The notes beneath the pieces were generated by a model. It did no database searches and was not told the origin of the DNA. It saw nothing but the letters and a program-made list of their open reading frames with translations. A program made the translations under genes and the position numbers. This document shows, piece after piece, positions 17,690-24,988 of a DNA stretch of 64,000 bases (the stretch's first letter is position 1; each line of letters starts with the position of its first letter). Source of the stretch: Kiritimatiellia bacterium (GTDB lineage: Bacteria > Verrucomicrobiota > Kiritimatiellia > CAIQIC01 > JAGNIJ01); contig JAGNIJ010000005.1 in assembly GCA_018001225.1 (NCBI GenBank), positions 57,230 to 121,229 on the forward strand, written 5' to 3'.

Positions 17690-19783
17690 CTACTTTCCTG
17701 TGTTTCGCGGTTCCACTTCGATCGCGGACGCCGAGGTCAACCGGTTGCTGCCGCCGCCGCCGATGGACATCAGGTCCCTGAAAATCGTCAGGTTGACCGT
17801 CACGCCCTTGGTCAGCACCTGGCCGTCGATCTTCAACTCCCATATCCCGTAGTCCGGGCCGACGGTCATCGCGCCGCCGATGTCCGCCAGCCGGTTCTCG
17901 CCCGTCCACTTGATCGTCACGTCCTTCAGGCTGGGCACGTACCAGCCGCCGTAGCCGGGGGTCATCACGGCCTGGAACTGCACGTAGCGCTTGTTCCCGG
18001 GATTGATGGCGCCGCCCGAGGTCATCGCGGTCAGGTTGCTGAACGCCGCCGCGTCCGAGAGGTCGGGCTGGTGGCCGGTGCGGATCTTCAGCCCCAGCGA
18101 CGTGCCCGAGGGCTTGACGGAGTTCCAGGTCATGGTCTGGTATACCGGGGCCGCCAGCTTCGTGTCCGCGATCTGCGACGTGAACGTGCCGTTGCTCGGG
18201 GCCAGCACGTAGATGCGCTCCAGCGAGTACAGCTTTTCGTGCGTCTCGAACCCCGGGTACCCGGCCCACGAGACCTGGGTGAGCACGTCGGACGGAAGGT
18301 TGGTCCCGCCCCGCAGGACGTAGCTGCCCGGCGGCGCCGGGTTGGTCTCGGTGGCCGGGTGCAACTCCGTCCAGGCGCGGGCGTCCGTGTAGCCGGACTC
18401 CGCATCGATGACCTGGAAGCTGACGAGGTAGCTCCGGTCGTTCCGGATCTCCAGCGACTGGCCGGAGCCCAGGAAGCCGATGGCGTACGAGCCCTCCGGG
18501 ATGTTCACCTGCTCATTGCCGCTGAAGAACAGCTGCCGGCTGGTCTCCGGCAGGATGTCCGGCGTGTAGGAGAAGGGATCGGCGGCCTCCGCGATGTACG
18601 CCTTCGTGATGTGCAGGCGGGTCTGCGCGGCGGCATAGAACAGGGCGAAGTTGAAGGGGCCGCTGTTCTGGATCGCGCCGCCGTCCGGCTGGCTGCCGCC
18701 CCGGACCAGCACCCGCACCGCGCAGCCCTTGAGGAACTGGTTCGTCGTCGACCCGCTCTCGAGATCCAGCGTCTGGTCCTGGGCCAGCCACGTGGTGTTG
18801 GGCGGTTGCAGCCGCGCCACGAAGTCCTTCGGACTGTACGAGTCGTCGAACACGACGATCGTGTTGTCGCAGAGCGAGCCCGTGCCCCGGAAATTCGTCT
18901 CCTCCCACCGGTCGTTCTCCATCGCGAGCGTGAGGGAACTCCCCGCGGCCGACGCCGGGAACAGGAGTTGGTAATTGCCGCTCCACCCCCCCGCCGAGCG
19001 ATAGTCCGCGGAAGCCGTCGCGCCGGATTGCGCGGAAACCGTCTGGGCCTCGGCCTCGCGCTCCAGCCCGCTGGGCGAGACGATCAGGGAGTCCAGCCCG
19101 ATCTTGTGCCCGCCGCTCGACGGGTTCTTGCCGATGACCGAGAACTGGAACGAGTGCGCCCCGGGCGACAGCAGGAAGGAGCCGAGGTTCACGCCGACCA
19201 TGCGGTTCAGCGTCGGGTGGTAGGCGTCGAACACCGCCCCCTTGCCGAGGATCTGCCACGTAAACAGGTTCTCGAACAGGACGGTCGTCGACGCGTGCCC
19301 GCCGTTATGAGTCCCGGAGCCGTTGCCCGCGCTGACCACGGCGTCCAGTTGCTCCTGCCGCTGGGCCGGCGTCAGCTCGTTGTTCCGCGGGTCGAACACC
19401 GTCCGCCGCAACTGGTGCGGCGTGCTCTGCCACACGTGGTAAACCACGGTCTGGTCCCAGATGACGCGGTCGTCCTCGTCCAGTTCGACCAGCCCGTCCC
19501 CGTTGTCGTCCCGGGCCATCGGGAAGCTGATGGCCTGGTAGGGCCCCACGCCCGCCGGGTGGAAGTAGATCTCGTCCATCGTCGAGAGGCGCAGTTCCGC
19601 TTTCAACCGTTCAAGGGACTTGCGCACGTCCATGTCCAACTCGTGCTGGATCGAGTTCATCCGCTCCCCCCGCACCACGTAGAGCCAGCCCGCGATGACG
19701 CCCGCCATGGTCAGCGCCAGGATCAGCACGGCGACCAGAATCTCCGTGAGCGAAAAACCGCCTCTGGATTCCCGGGGGCTCAT
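17690..19783 (-). CDS. Large prepilin-type protein (PilW/GspJ-like N-terminus)
   Basis: A protein of 697 residues, far longer than ordinary minor pilins (about 200). The N-terminus has a canonical type IV prepilin leader: basic 'MSPRESRGG', cleavage before Phe in 'GG|FSLTEILVAVLILALTM', and the conserved Glu at +5. The remaining 650 residues form an extended beta-rich region with no motif I can name; segments such as 'DDNGDGLVELDEDDRVIWD' are EF-hand-like. The ATG overlaps the previous gene's stop by four bases. The large C-terminal domain would be carried at or near a pilus tip or pseudopilus. Confidence 0.85.
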   Translation of the reverse strand: MSPRESRGGFSLTEILVAVLILALTMAGVIAGWLYVVRGERMNSIQHELDMDVRKSLERLKAELRLSTMDEIYFHPAGVGPYQAISFPMARDDNGDGLVELDEDDRVIWDQTVVYHVWQSTPHQLRRTVFDPRNNELTPAQRQEQLDAVVSAGNGSGTHNGGHASTTVLFENLFTWQILGKGAVFDAYHPTLNRMVGVNLGSFLLSPGAHSFQFSVIGKNPSSGGHKIGLDSLIVSPSGLEREAEAQTVSAQSGATASADYRSAGGWSGNYQLLFPASAAGSSLTLAMENDRWEETNFRGTGSLCDNTIVVFDDSYSPKDFVARLQPPNTTWLAQDQTLDLESGSTTNQFLKGCAVRVLVRGGSQPDGGAIQNSGPFNFALFYAAAQTRLHITKAYIAEAADPFSYTPDILPETSRQLFFSGNEQVNIPEGSYAIGFLGSGQSLEIRNDRSYLVSFQVIDAESGYTDARAWTELHPATETNPAPPGSYVLRGGTNLPSDVLTQVSWAGYPGFETHEKLYSLERIYVLAPSNGTFTSQIADTKLAAPVYQTMTWNSVKPSGTSLGLKIRTGHQPDLSDAAAFSNLTAMTSGGAINPGNKRYVQFQAVMTPGYGGWYVPSLKDVTIKWTGENRLADIGGAMTVGPDYGIWELKIDGQVLTKGVTVNLTIFRDLMSIGGGGSNRLTSASAIEVEPRNTGK

Positions 19784-20223
19784 TCGATCTCCGGTGTCAG
19801 GTACTCCGTGAACAGGGAGGACATCGACTCCTTCTCGTCGCCGAACTCGCCCGTCCGCCGGTTGCGGATATGCACCGTCACCGTGATCTCCGTCATGCCC
19901 GGCGAGTGATCGTCGTTCACGGCCGTGGTGCGCCGGAACCGACCCCGGTTGTCCGGCCCGCCGTTCTCGTTCATCACCAGGTTGTCCTCCGCCAGCAGGT
20001 ACAGGTCCGCGTACCGGTAGTTGCGCGCCCGCTCAAGGTGGTTCTTCGCCAGGTTCACCGCCACGTAGTGGTCCCGCCCCGCCCGGCTCACCCGCGCCGC
20101 ATGCACAATCAGCATGTACGACCCGCCCAGGGCCAGCAGCACCAGCACGACCGCGATCATCACCTCGACCAGCGTGAACCCCGCGCTTTTTGTCCGCCCA
20201 CCCGTTGTGCCCTGTGCGATCAT
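19780..20223 (-). CDS. Minor prepilin (PilV/GspI-like)
   Basis: A protein of 147 residues with a prepilin N-terminus: 'TKSAG|FTLVEVMIAVVLVLLALGG', cleavage before Phe and Glu at +5, then a short C-terminal domain ('YVAVNLAKNHLERARN' is typical of GspI/PilV). It is the first gene of the minus-strand pilus operon. I choose the ATG at 20223, with GGGTGG just upstream and a leader of normal length; in-frame ATGs further upstream up to 20295 would give an unusually long leader. Confidence 0.82.
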   Translation of the reverse strand: MIAQGTTGGRTKSAGFTLVEVMIAVVLVLLALGGSYMLIVHAARVSRAGRDHYVAVNLAKNHLERARNYRYADLYLLAEDNLVMNENGGPDNRGRFRRTTAVNDDHSPGMTEITVTVHIRNRRTGEFGDEKESMSSLFTEYLTPEIE

Positions 20224-20329
20224 CGCCACCCTTTCACTTCCATCCGATACCCGACACACCGCCATCTCACTTACAGCAGAATTCATACCTTTCACCGGCA
20301 GGGCTCAATATTCGGCCGGAAAAGAGAAG

Positions 20330-20595
20330 CTCTCTGTCCCCTTCGCGAAAACACACGAAAAATCCGCACTTTTCAGTCATAGGTTTTGTTTATTTCTCAA
20401 AAATGAGACGGCTGGCTGGCGGGTTTGCTCTCTGTCCCTTTTTCTTCTCTTTTTCTTCTTTGCCGGGGTTTACTCTCTGTCCCCTTTCCGCTCTGTCCCC
20501 TTTCCGTCCCTTTCCGTCTTGCTGCCGGCGCGTGTTCGCGGGCATGCCTTGTGCTGTGTAGTAATTTACTCTATGAATTTTCTGTCCGAGAAGGC
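20330..20595. repeat. Cluster of short 'CTCTCTGTCCCC' repeats in a gene-free stretch
   Basis: The 372 bases between the pilus operon and the divergent PilP-like gene hold no gene. At least four copies of a (CT)CTCTGTCCC(C)TTT motif occur, at 20330-20343, 20427-20441, 20473-20484 and 20491-20500, the last two in tandem with TTTCCG spacers. A degenerate one (TTTACTCTATGAATTTTCTG) lies near 20566. A reverse-complement copy (GGGGACAGAGA) is at 22812. 'GGGGACAGAGAGTAAA' motifs are familiar to me from REP-type elements near RAYT/IS200-like transposases; no transposase is present here. Confidence 0.6.
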
Positions 20596-21189
20596 ATGCT
20601 GCCGGCCGTGAAAGCGATCGCCACACTTGCGGTGCTGGTGGGGCTGGCCGGGGTGGCTTCGGCGCAATCCGAATCCCCGGCCCCGGCTTTCGTCGAGTTC
20701 GTGGAATCGGAGATCGTGCCGATGATGGTGGACACGGGCGCCGCGCCGGCGGTGTCCTCGCCGTGGCCCGAGACCCCGCCTTCCGATGACCTCCCGGATC
20801 CGTCCCCGGACGACCCGGTGGCGCCCGCCGAATTGTCCGCGGACATGGTCCCGCCCGAAGCGCCGCCCGCCGTGCGCGATCCGTTCTGGCCGGTCGGCTA
20901 CGAGCCCCCGCCTCCGCCGCGGCCGGAGGAGGCCGTCTCCCCGACCGGCGCCGTGCCCGTCTCCGCCACGCTCCAGTGGCAGGAGGCGCTCAAGACGGTG
21001 GCGGTGCAGGGGATCATGAGGACCGGCCCGTCCTCGCACGTGGCCATGGTCAACGGCCAGGTGGTCGGCGCCGGCGACACGGTTTCCGTCGTGTACGGCG
21101 GCCGGGAGTACCGCTGGCGCGTGGTCTCCGTCGGCGAGGAAGGCGTCTCCTTCGCGCGCGTCGAACCCGAGCCCCCCGCGCCGGACTGA
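20596..21189 (+). CDS. Exported protein with a PilP/GspC-like C-terminal domain
   Basis: A protein of 197 residues. An N-terminal hydrophobic signal (AIATLAVLVGLAGVASAQ) is followed by a long Pro/Asp/Glu-rich linker (residues about 25-125, with 'YEPPPPPRPEE'). The compact C-terminal domain reads 'ALKTVAVQGIMRTGPSSH', 'AMVNGQVVGAGDTVSV' and 'YRWRVVSVGEEGVSF', which fits the small beta-barrel 'HR/PilP' fold that docks on the secretin N0 domain. The gene is divergent from the pilus operon, which lacks a conventional pilP, so it may supply that function. The start is the ATG at 20596 with GAGAAGG immediately upstream. The assignment is moderate because the domain is short and divergent. Confidence 0.6.
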   Translation: MLPAVKAIATLAVLVGLAGVASAQSESPAPAFVEFVESEIVPMMVDTGAAPAVSSPWPETPPSDDLPDPSPDDPVAPAELSADMVPPEAPPAVRDPFWPVGYEPPPPPRPEEAVSPTGAVPVSATLQWQEALKTVAVQGIMRTGPSSHVAMVNGQVVGAGDTVSVVYGGREYRWRVVSVGEEGVSFARVEPEPPAPD

Positions 21190-21337
21190 ACGCCGGTTGC
21201 GGCACCGCGAATGGGGTCAAAGCAGTTTCGCCGTGTACAGGTGGCCCGGGCGCTCCGCGCACGGACAGCCGTCGCGCCCTGGCCTCGCGTTCCCTCCCCG
21301 CTACGCCTTCCTTCGCGGTTATCATCCTCTTTCAGTT

Positions 21338-21967
21338 TCAGGGCAACGCGATCCGGTGCGCCTCGCGGACGAAGAACGCCTTGCACTCCTTCCAGTTGAA
21401 CGGTTCCAGCATGCGCGGTGGAGGCTCCCGCTCGGCGTCCGCGAAATACGTCAGGCTTTTCAGGATGTGATAGGTGTTGATGCGGCTCTCTCCGTATTTC
21501 CGTGGAAGCAACTTGAAATACTCGGCCAGGTCCGGCGGTCCGCGCAGGATGGTATAGAGGTCAACGAAATCCTTTCGGCTGCCGCGCCCGGAAATGGCGG
21601 CCAGTTTCATCAGCGCGATGTCCCGCGGGTCGGCCAGCTTGAAAAAGCGATAGGGCTGGGCCTTGAAGAGAAAGGGGTCCCGGACACAGAAGAACGAGAG
21701 CTTGGTCTTCCTCGTCAGGATCGTGAGCGTGTCATCCGCTTCCTGGAGCGTTTCGTATCGGCCGTGTTTTGAAAGCGCCCGGTGCAGCCGTCGCGCATCC
21801 ATCCTGTCGGTCCGGAAAAAATCGAAGTCGTCGGACCGGCGGTGGCCCTTTTGAATCGCCAGGCCCGTGCCGCCGGCCAGGATCCAGCCCCGCCATTCCG
21901 GCGCCGGGTCCTGTTCCAGCGAGGTCAATACGGCCAGGCTGTGGGCCGGGAGAACTTTTTCGTGCAT
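21338..21967 (-). CDS. AbiEii-type nucleotidyltransferase (putative toxin)
   Basis: A protein of 209 residues. The motif 'AGGTGLAIQKGHRRSDDFDFF' around residue 32 is the nucleotidyltransferase core (GG.x.L...HR.S.D.D), with the paired Asp residues that bind metal. Its partner upstream is an HTH gene overlapping by 43 bases, and a near-perfect ribosome site (AAGGAGGG, 6 bases before the ATG) lies inside that gene. In type IV toxin-antitoxin systems such as AbiE, AbiEii transfers nucleotides to a cellular RNA target and is kept in check by a DNA-binding antitoxin. Toxin activity is inferred. The C-terminal half ('SGRGSRKDFVDLYTIL') matches the family. Confidence 0.82.
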   Translation of the reverse strand: MHEKVLPAHSLAVLTSLEQDPAPEWRGWILAGGTGLAIQKGHRRSDDFDFFRTDRMDARRLHRALSKHGRYETLQEADDTLTILTRKTKLSFFCVRDPFLFKAQPYRFFKLADPRDIALMKLAAISGRGSRKDFVDLYTILRGPPDLAEYFKLLPRKYGESRINTYHILKSLTYFADAEREPPPRMLEPFNWKECKAFFVREAHRIALP

Positions 21968-22437
21968 GAGGGGCCCTCCTTCTTCAATAGACTCGACCAG
22001 AACGAAGCTGTCCGCGGGGTCAGGCGCGTGGCCCGGGCCGCGATGTCCAGGAAGCGCCGGCGGCCGTACAGGAGCAACAGCGCCCGCACGTCCTCCAGTT
22101 GCCCGTATTCCAGCACGCGCTCCGTCAGCCAGGCCGGATGCCGGTCCAGGTCGTCTTCCGAAAGCCGGTGATCCCAGAACAACCGCTGCAAGCGCCGCAC
22201 GAGCGCCCGCTGGGATCGGGCCCCGGCGCGCGCGGGCGCGGTGGGCGCCAGCTCGATGCGCAGTTCGCATCCCAGCGCACCGGCCAGCTTCCGGAGCGTC
22301 GCGATCTCGAAGCGCTCCCACCCGTTCTCGTAGCGGGAAAGGGCCGGCGCCGACGTGTCCGCGCGCCGGGCCAGTTCCCCCAGCGACCAGCCCAGTGCCC
22401 GGCGGCGCGCCCTGATCTGCCCGGAGACCGCTTTCAC
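21925..22437 (-). CDS. XRE-type HTH protein, likely antitoxin/autorepressor of the AbiEii partner
   Basis: A protein of 170 residues. An N-terminal helix-turn-helix ('IRARRRALGWSLGELARRA', 'SAPALSRYENGWERFEIATL') is followed by a C-terminal helical part with no name I can give. It starts with GTG at 22437, only one base from a perfect 22-base palindrome, and no Shine-Dalgarno sequence is seen. Its 3' end overlaps the nucleotidyltransferase by 43 bases. This fits an autoregulated antitoxin. The C-terminal 15 residues lie in the overlap and may have been extended by frameshift. Confidence 0.78.
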   Translation of the reverse strand: MKAVSGQIRARRRALGWSLGELARRADTSAPALSRYENGWERFEIATLRKLAGALGCELRIELAPTAPARAGARSQRALVRRLQRLFWDHRLSEDDLDRHPAWLTERVLEYGQLEDVRALLLLYGRRRFLDIAARATRLTPRTASFWSSLLKKEGPSCTKKFSRPTAWPY

Positions 22438-22438
22438 A

Positions 22439-22460
22439 TTATTATCATATATGATAATAA
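22439..22460. promoter_or_regulatory. Perfect 22-bp palindromic operator at the HTH start
   Basis: TTATTATCATATATGATAAT plus the final AA reads identically on both strands. It is an AT-only-flanked island in GC-rich DNA, lying one base before the GTG start of the HTH gene. On the minus strand it contains GATAAT, a near-consensus -10 box. The position suggests that the HTH protein binds here and represses its own operon. Confidence 0.7.
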
Positions 22461-22500
22461 CAAGGGGTCAAGATCAAATCACTACGCCCCCTCTGCATCG

Positions 22501-22586
22501 TCTCTGCGCTCCTTGGCGCCCTTCGCGCCTTGGCGTTAAAAAAACTCCATCTTCCCTCCGCGTGAATCGGCGTGATCCGCGGGCTT
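22501..22586. repeat. Direct repeat copy 1 flanking the ParE toxin module
   Basis: About 86 bases beginning TCTCTGCGCTCCTTGGCGCC, running through 'CTTCGCGCCTTGGCGTTAAA' and 'CTCCATCTTCCCTCCGCGTG' and ending 'GATCCGCGGGCTT'. It matches 23495-23579 with only a few differences (for example TTGGC against TTTGC, and GAATCGG against GCATCAG). Confidence 0.85.
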
Positions 22587-22618
22587 CCTCCGCTTCAAGA
22601 CCGCACGATCCCGCCGTT

Positions 22619-22810
22619 TCAGAGCCGGAGAGACTCCGCGCGCTCCCACTCTTTTTCAAGGCCGCGCTCCCGGATGTGCTCTTTCAAATCCGGTCGGCGG
22701 ATGAGGTCCCCGGAAAGGTCCAACCTGCCCCGGAGGTCGCGGATGTGCTTCTCCGAACCGCCCGACTGACAAGACGCCAACTTCCGGATAATGACGTACT
22801 CGGGCCCCCG
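22619..22810 (-). pseudogene. C-terminal remnant of a nucleotidyltransferase-type gene
   Basis: On the minus strand an open frame of about 63 codons ends at a stop at 22619. It reads 'GPEYVIIRKLASCQSGGSEK', then 'HIRDLRGRLDLSGDLIRRPD', then 'LKEHIRERGLEKEWERAESL'. The 'EYVI.RKL......GGSEKH..DI' pattern is one I recognise from the C-terminal end of small bacterial nucleotidyltransferases. There is no N-terminal domain: the frame is cut at its 5' end by a GGGGACAGAGA repeat motif (22812-22822) and by the ParE gene. It is a truncated, presumably non-functional gene. Confidence 0.7.
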
Positions 22811-22833
22811 AGGGGACAGAGAAAGGAAAGGTG

Positions 22834-23139
22834 CTAGGCCTCGTCAGGCCTGAGGCGGGATTTCCATGAATCTGGATGCTTGTGCAGGTTCTGAACCGCC
22901 ACGATCAGAATGAGGTCTTGGCGAACTGGATAGAGCAGTGCGTACGGGAAGCGGTTCAAGCGGCACCGCCGTGTTCGTCGGGATAACGTTGTCCACGCAG
23001 CGGGATACTGGAGAATGCGACGGAGGCCGCGTTTGACCTCCGCCGCGAACTCCAATCCCAAGCCCTCGCTCTGGAGGTTGTAGTACGCGATAGCCTCGGC
23101 GAATTCGCTATCGGCGGTTTGGAGGAAGTCCACCTTCAC
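22834..23139 (-). CDS. ParE/RelE-family toxin
   Basis: A protein of 101 residues with the compact ParE/RelE fold signatures 'DFLQTADSEFAEAIAYYN', 'FAAEVKRGLRRILQYPAAW', 'RRCRLNRFPYALLYPV' and 'ILIVAVQNLHKHPDSWKSR'. The family acts either on DNA gyrase (ParE) or as an mRNA endonuclease (RelE); the sequence alone does not decide. Its ATG overlaps the antitoxin stop codon by four bases (ATGA), the normal antitoxin-then-toxin order. Confidence 0.92.
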   Translation of the reverse strand: MKVDFLQTADSEFAEAIAYYNLQSEGLGLEFAAEVKRGLRRILQYPAAWTTLSRRTRRCRLNRFPYALLYPVRQDLILIVAVQNLHKHPDSWKSRLRPDEA

Positions 23140-23369
23140 GAGGAGTACTTCTTCTCAATCTTTTCGAACACCTCGGATGCAGGAATCGCTGCGATGTTGC
23201 CGCGCTCGTAGGCGTCAATCCGGTCCTCCGCCTCTCGCGCCCATGCTGCGTCAATAGCTTCGCGGGAGGGGAAGTCGAAACTGGAGAGAATCCCTTCAAC
23301 GAGTTCGGCTCGTTCAATGGGAGGAAGCCCGACGGCCTTCTCAAGAACCTGCTGCGCCTGTGTCGTCAT
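23136..23369 (-). CDS. Antitoxin of the addiction-module 'small helical' family
   Basis: A protein of 77 residues: an N-terminal helical segment 'QQVLEKAVGLPPIERAELVE', a central 'ILSSFDFPSREAIDAAWARE', and a C-terminal acidic tail ending 'FEKIEKKYSS'. This is the putative addiction-module component family that accompanies ParE-like toxins. It overlaps the toxin start by four bases and is transcribed first. The C-terminal part probably wraps the toxin. Confidence 0.88.
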   Translation of the reverse strand: MTTQAQQVLEKAVGLPPIERAELVEGILSSFDFPSREAIDAAWAREAEDRIDAYERGNIAAIPASEVFEKIEKKYSS

Positions 23370-23494
23370 GGATCACCTCATAGACGCAATACTATCGCAG
23401 ATAGCCTCGAATCGCAAGACGGCGCCCGCGAACACCGAACAGGGCCTTCGCCCTCACAGGCTCGGCGCCACATCATGTTCTGTGCGCGTCAGTC

Positions 23495-23579
23495 TCTCTG
23501 CGCTCCTTTGCGCCCTTCGCGCCTTGGCGTTAAAAAACTCCATCTTCCCTCCGCGTGCATCAGCGTGATCCGCGGGCTT
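23495..23579. repeat. Direct repeat copy 2 flanking the ParE toxin module
   Basis: Nearly identical to 22501-22586 and in the same orientation. It occupies most of the 244-base gap between the antitoxin gene and the PilZ gene. With copy 1 it brackets the nucleotidyltransferase remnant and the ParE/antitoxin pair. Confidence 0.85.
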
Positions 23580-23613
23580 GGGGGGGGCCGGCGCAGGACT
23601 CCGCGCCCGGCGC

Positions 23614-24003
23614 TCACACGGGATCGTTCAGTTCCCGCAGCGCGTCGAAGACCAGCCGTTCCCACGCGGCCGTCCGCCGGCGGAACCGGTCCACGAGCTC
23701 GATGCCGATCTCGAACCGGTCCGCCTTCCGGTCGCAGCGGATCGTCCGGCCCGCCAGCTTGAAGACCCGGCCGCGCTCCGGCAGGGCGATGTCCACGTAC
23801 ACGGTGGCGCCGACGGAAAGCGTCTGCCCGCAGGCGAAGTTCAGGCCCGCGGCGGAGACGTCGCGAAGCATGCCGCGCAGCCGGGTCCCCGCCGGCGTGC
23901 CGCCGTCCGGGCCGCGCACGACCAGCACCTCCGCCGGCCGCTCGAACTTCAGGCGGCGATGCCGGCGCTGTTCCCGGATCGGACTGGACCCCGGCACGGT
24001 CAT
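23614..24003 (-). CDS. PilZ-domain protein (c-di-GMP receptor type)
   Basis: A protein of 129 residues and a single PilZ domain. The N-terminal 'REQRRHRRLKFERPAEV' supplies the RxxxR c-di-GMP-binding motif, and 'DVSAAGLNF' is the D/NxSxxG motif; 'LAGRTIRCDRKADRFEIGIE' is the following beta strand. Both motifs look intact, so it should bind c-di-GMP. It is on the same strand as, but separate from, the toxin genes. In this envelope-rich region it may couple c-di-GMP to pilus or surface functions; that is inference. Confidence 0.88.
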   Translation of the reverse strand: MTVPGSSPIREQRRHRRLKFERPAEVLVVRGPDGGTPAGTRLRGMLRDVSAAGLNFACGQTLSVGATVYVDIALPERGRVFKLAGRTIRCDRKADRFEIGIELVDRFRRRTAAWERLVFDALRELNDPV

Positions 24004-24195
24004 ATTTTCTTCCCCTTAATAAGGAAAGATACCCGGGCTCCAGGTACCCCTTTCAGGCCTTAACGCTTAAGCCGCTCGCGCGTAGTGTTGCAACATATTG
24101 ATAGTAAATTAATTGCGCGCTGTGTATTTCCGTGAAAAAAAATCCAAAAAACAGCTTTACAGATCACCCTGCCAACCTCTATTTTAGCGCTATGT

Positions 24196-24216
24196 GAAGG
24201 AAGAGGTTTTTCCTTC
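24196..24216 (+). promoter_or_regulatory. Leader hairpin before the PEP-CTERM gene
   Basis: GAAGGAA (24196-24202) and TTCCTTC (24210-24216) form a 7-base stem with a 7-base loop. The 246-base upstream region is unusually AT-rich. A TTGATA box at 24098 has only weak -10 candidates downstream, so I do not call a promoter. Confidence 0.3.
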
Positions 24217-24249
24217 GTGTCGGTAAACAAAAAGTGGAGGAATGATCGG

Positions 24250-24921
24250 ATGAAGAAACTATTGATTGGAGCGTTGGTGTTGGGCTTGGCATCGGCGACG
24301 CTGGCGGATGTGATCTTGGGCTATGATTTTGCTGGCACCACCACCGATCCGGAGCTGGCCAATACCGTGGCCGCGAACGTGACCGAGAATTCGGGCTTTG
24401 CCCGGACGGGCCTGGGCGCGTCGTCCTCGGCGAACGCCTTCGGCGGCAACGGTTGGAATATCACGGACACGTTCGCCGAGGGTGACGACTACATGAGCTT
24501 CTCGCTGACGGCGGACTCGGGCTACGGGTTGACCCTGACCGACCTGACGTGGTCGCGCATCAATGCATCGTCCACGGGCCCGAGCAACGGCCGGTGGGGT
24601 TACCGCATTGGCGCCGGGGCCTGGACCTATCAGTCTGATTTCGGCGTCACCGTCGCCAACGCGAGCGGCTCGTGGGACTTCGCGGACATCGAAAACACCA
24701 CGTCCACGGTGGAGTTCCGTTTCTGGGCCTATGGCGCGTCTGGCGCCAGCGGCACGACGAGCTCGGCGGCGACCGGCAGCGTCACCTACCGCAACTCCGT
24801 CGCGGGCGATGACCTGATCCTCAACGGGTCGGTCGCGGTGATCCCGGAGCCGGGCGTGCTGGCGCTGATGGCGTTCGGCGGTCTGGCGATTGTCCGGTTT
24901 GCCCGCCGTCGCGCGGCGTAA
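24250..24921 (+). CDS. PEP-CTERM sorted surface/exported protein
   Basis: A protein of 223 residues. It has a signal peptide (MKKLLIGALVLGLASATLA), a beta-rich Gly/Ser/Thr-rich middle resembling the extracellular domains of PEP-CTERM proteins, and a textbook C-terminal sorting signal: 'VIPEPGVLALMAFGGLAIV' followed by the basic cluster RFARRRAA. Exosortase removes such tails during export. Start chosen at 24250, with GGAGG 9 bases upstream. The gene stands alone between a leader hairpin and a strong terminator, so it is monocistronic. No exosortase gene is in the window. Confidence 0.93.
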   Translation: MKKLLIGALVLGLASATLADVILGYDFAGTTTDPELANTVAANVTENSGFARTGLGASSSANAFGGNGWNITDTFAEGDDYMSFSLTADSGYGLTLTDLTWSRINASSTGPSNGRWGYRIGAGAWTYQSDFGVTVANASGSWDFADIENTTSTVEFRFWAYGASGASGTTSSAATGSVTYRNSVAGDDLILNGSVAVIPEPGVLALMAFGGLAIVRFARRRAA

Positions 24922-24942
24922 GAATCCGAATTCTAATTCGGT

Positions 24943-24976
24943 AAAAAAAAGAGCGCCTTCGGGCGCTCTTTTTTTT
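24943..24976 (+). terminator. Strong rho-independent terminator after the PEP-CTERM gene
   Basis: An A tract, then GAGCGCC / GGCGCTC arms (24951-24957 and 24962-24968) closed by a TTCG tetraloop, then eight T residues. The A and T tracts extend the stem to 15 pairs. It follows a smaller inverted repeat (CCGAATT-CT-AATTCGG, 24926-24941). Symmetry makes it potentially bidirectional. Confidence 0.95.
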
Positions 24977-24988
24977 ATTTTAAGCGTC

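Noticed and set aside
24242..24253. A 3-codon upstream frame overlapping the PEP-CTERM start (ATGATCGGATGA)
   Set aside because: The ribosome site is only one base from that ATG and correctly spaced for the main start, so translation coupling is unlikely.
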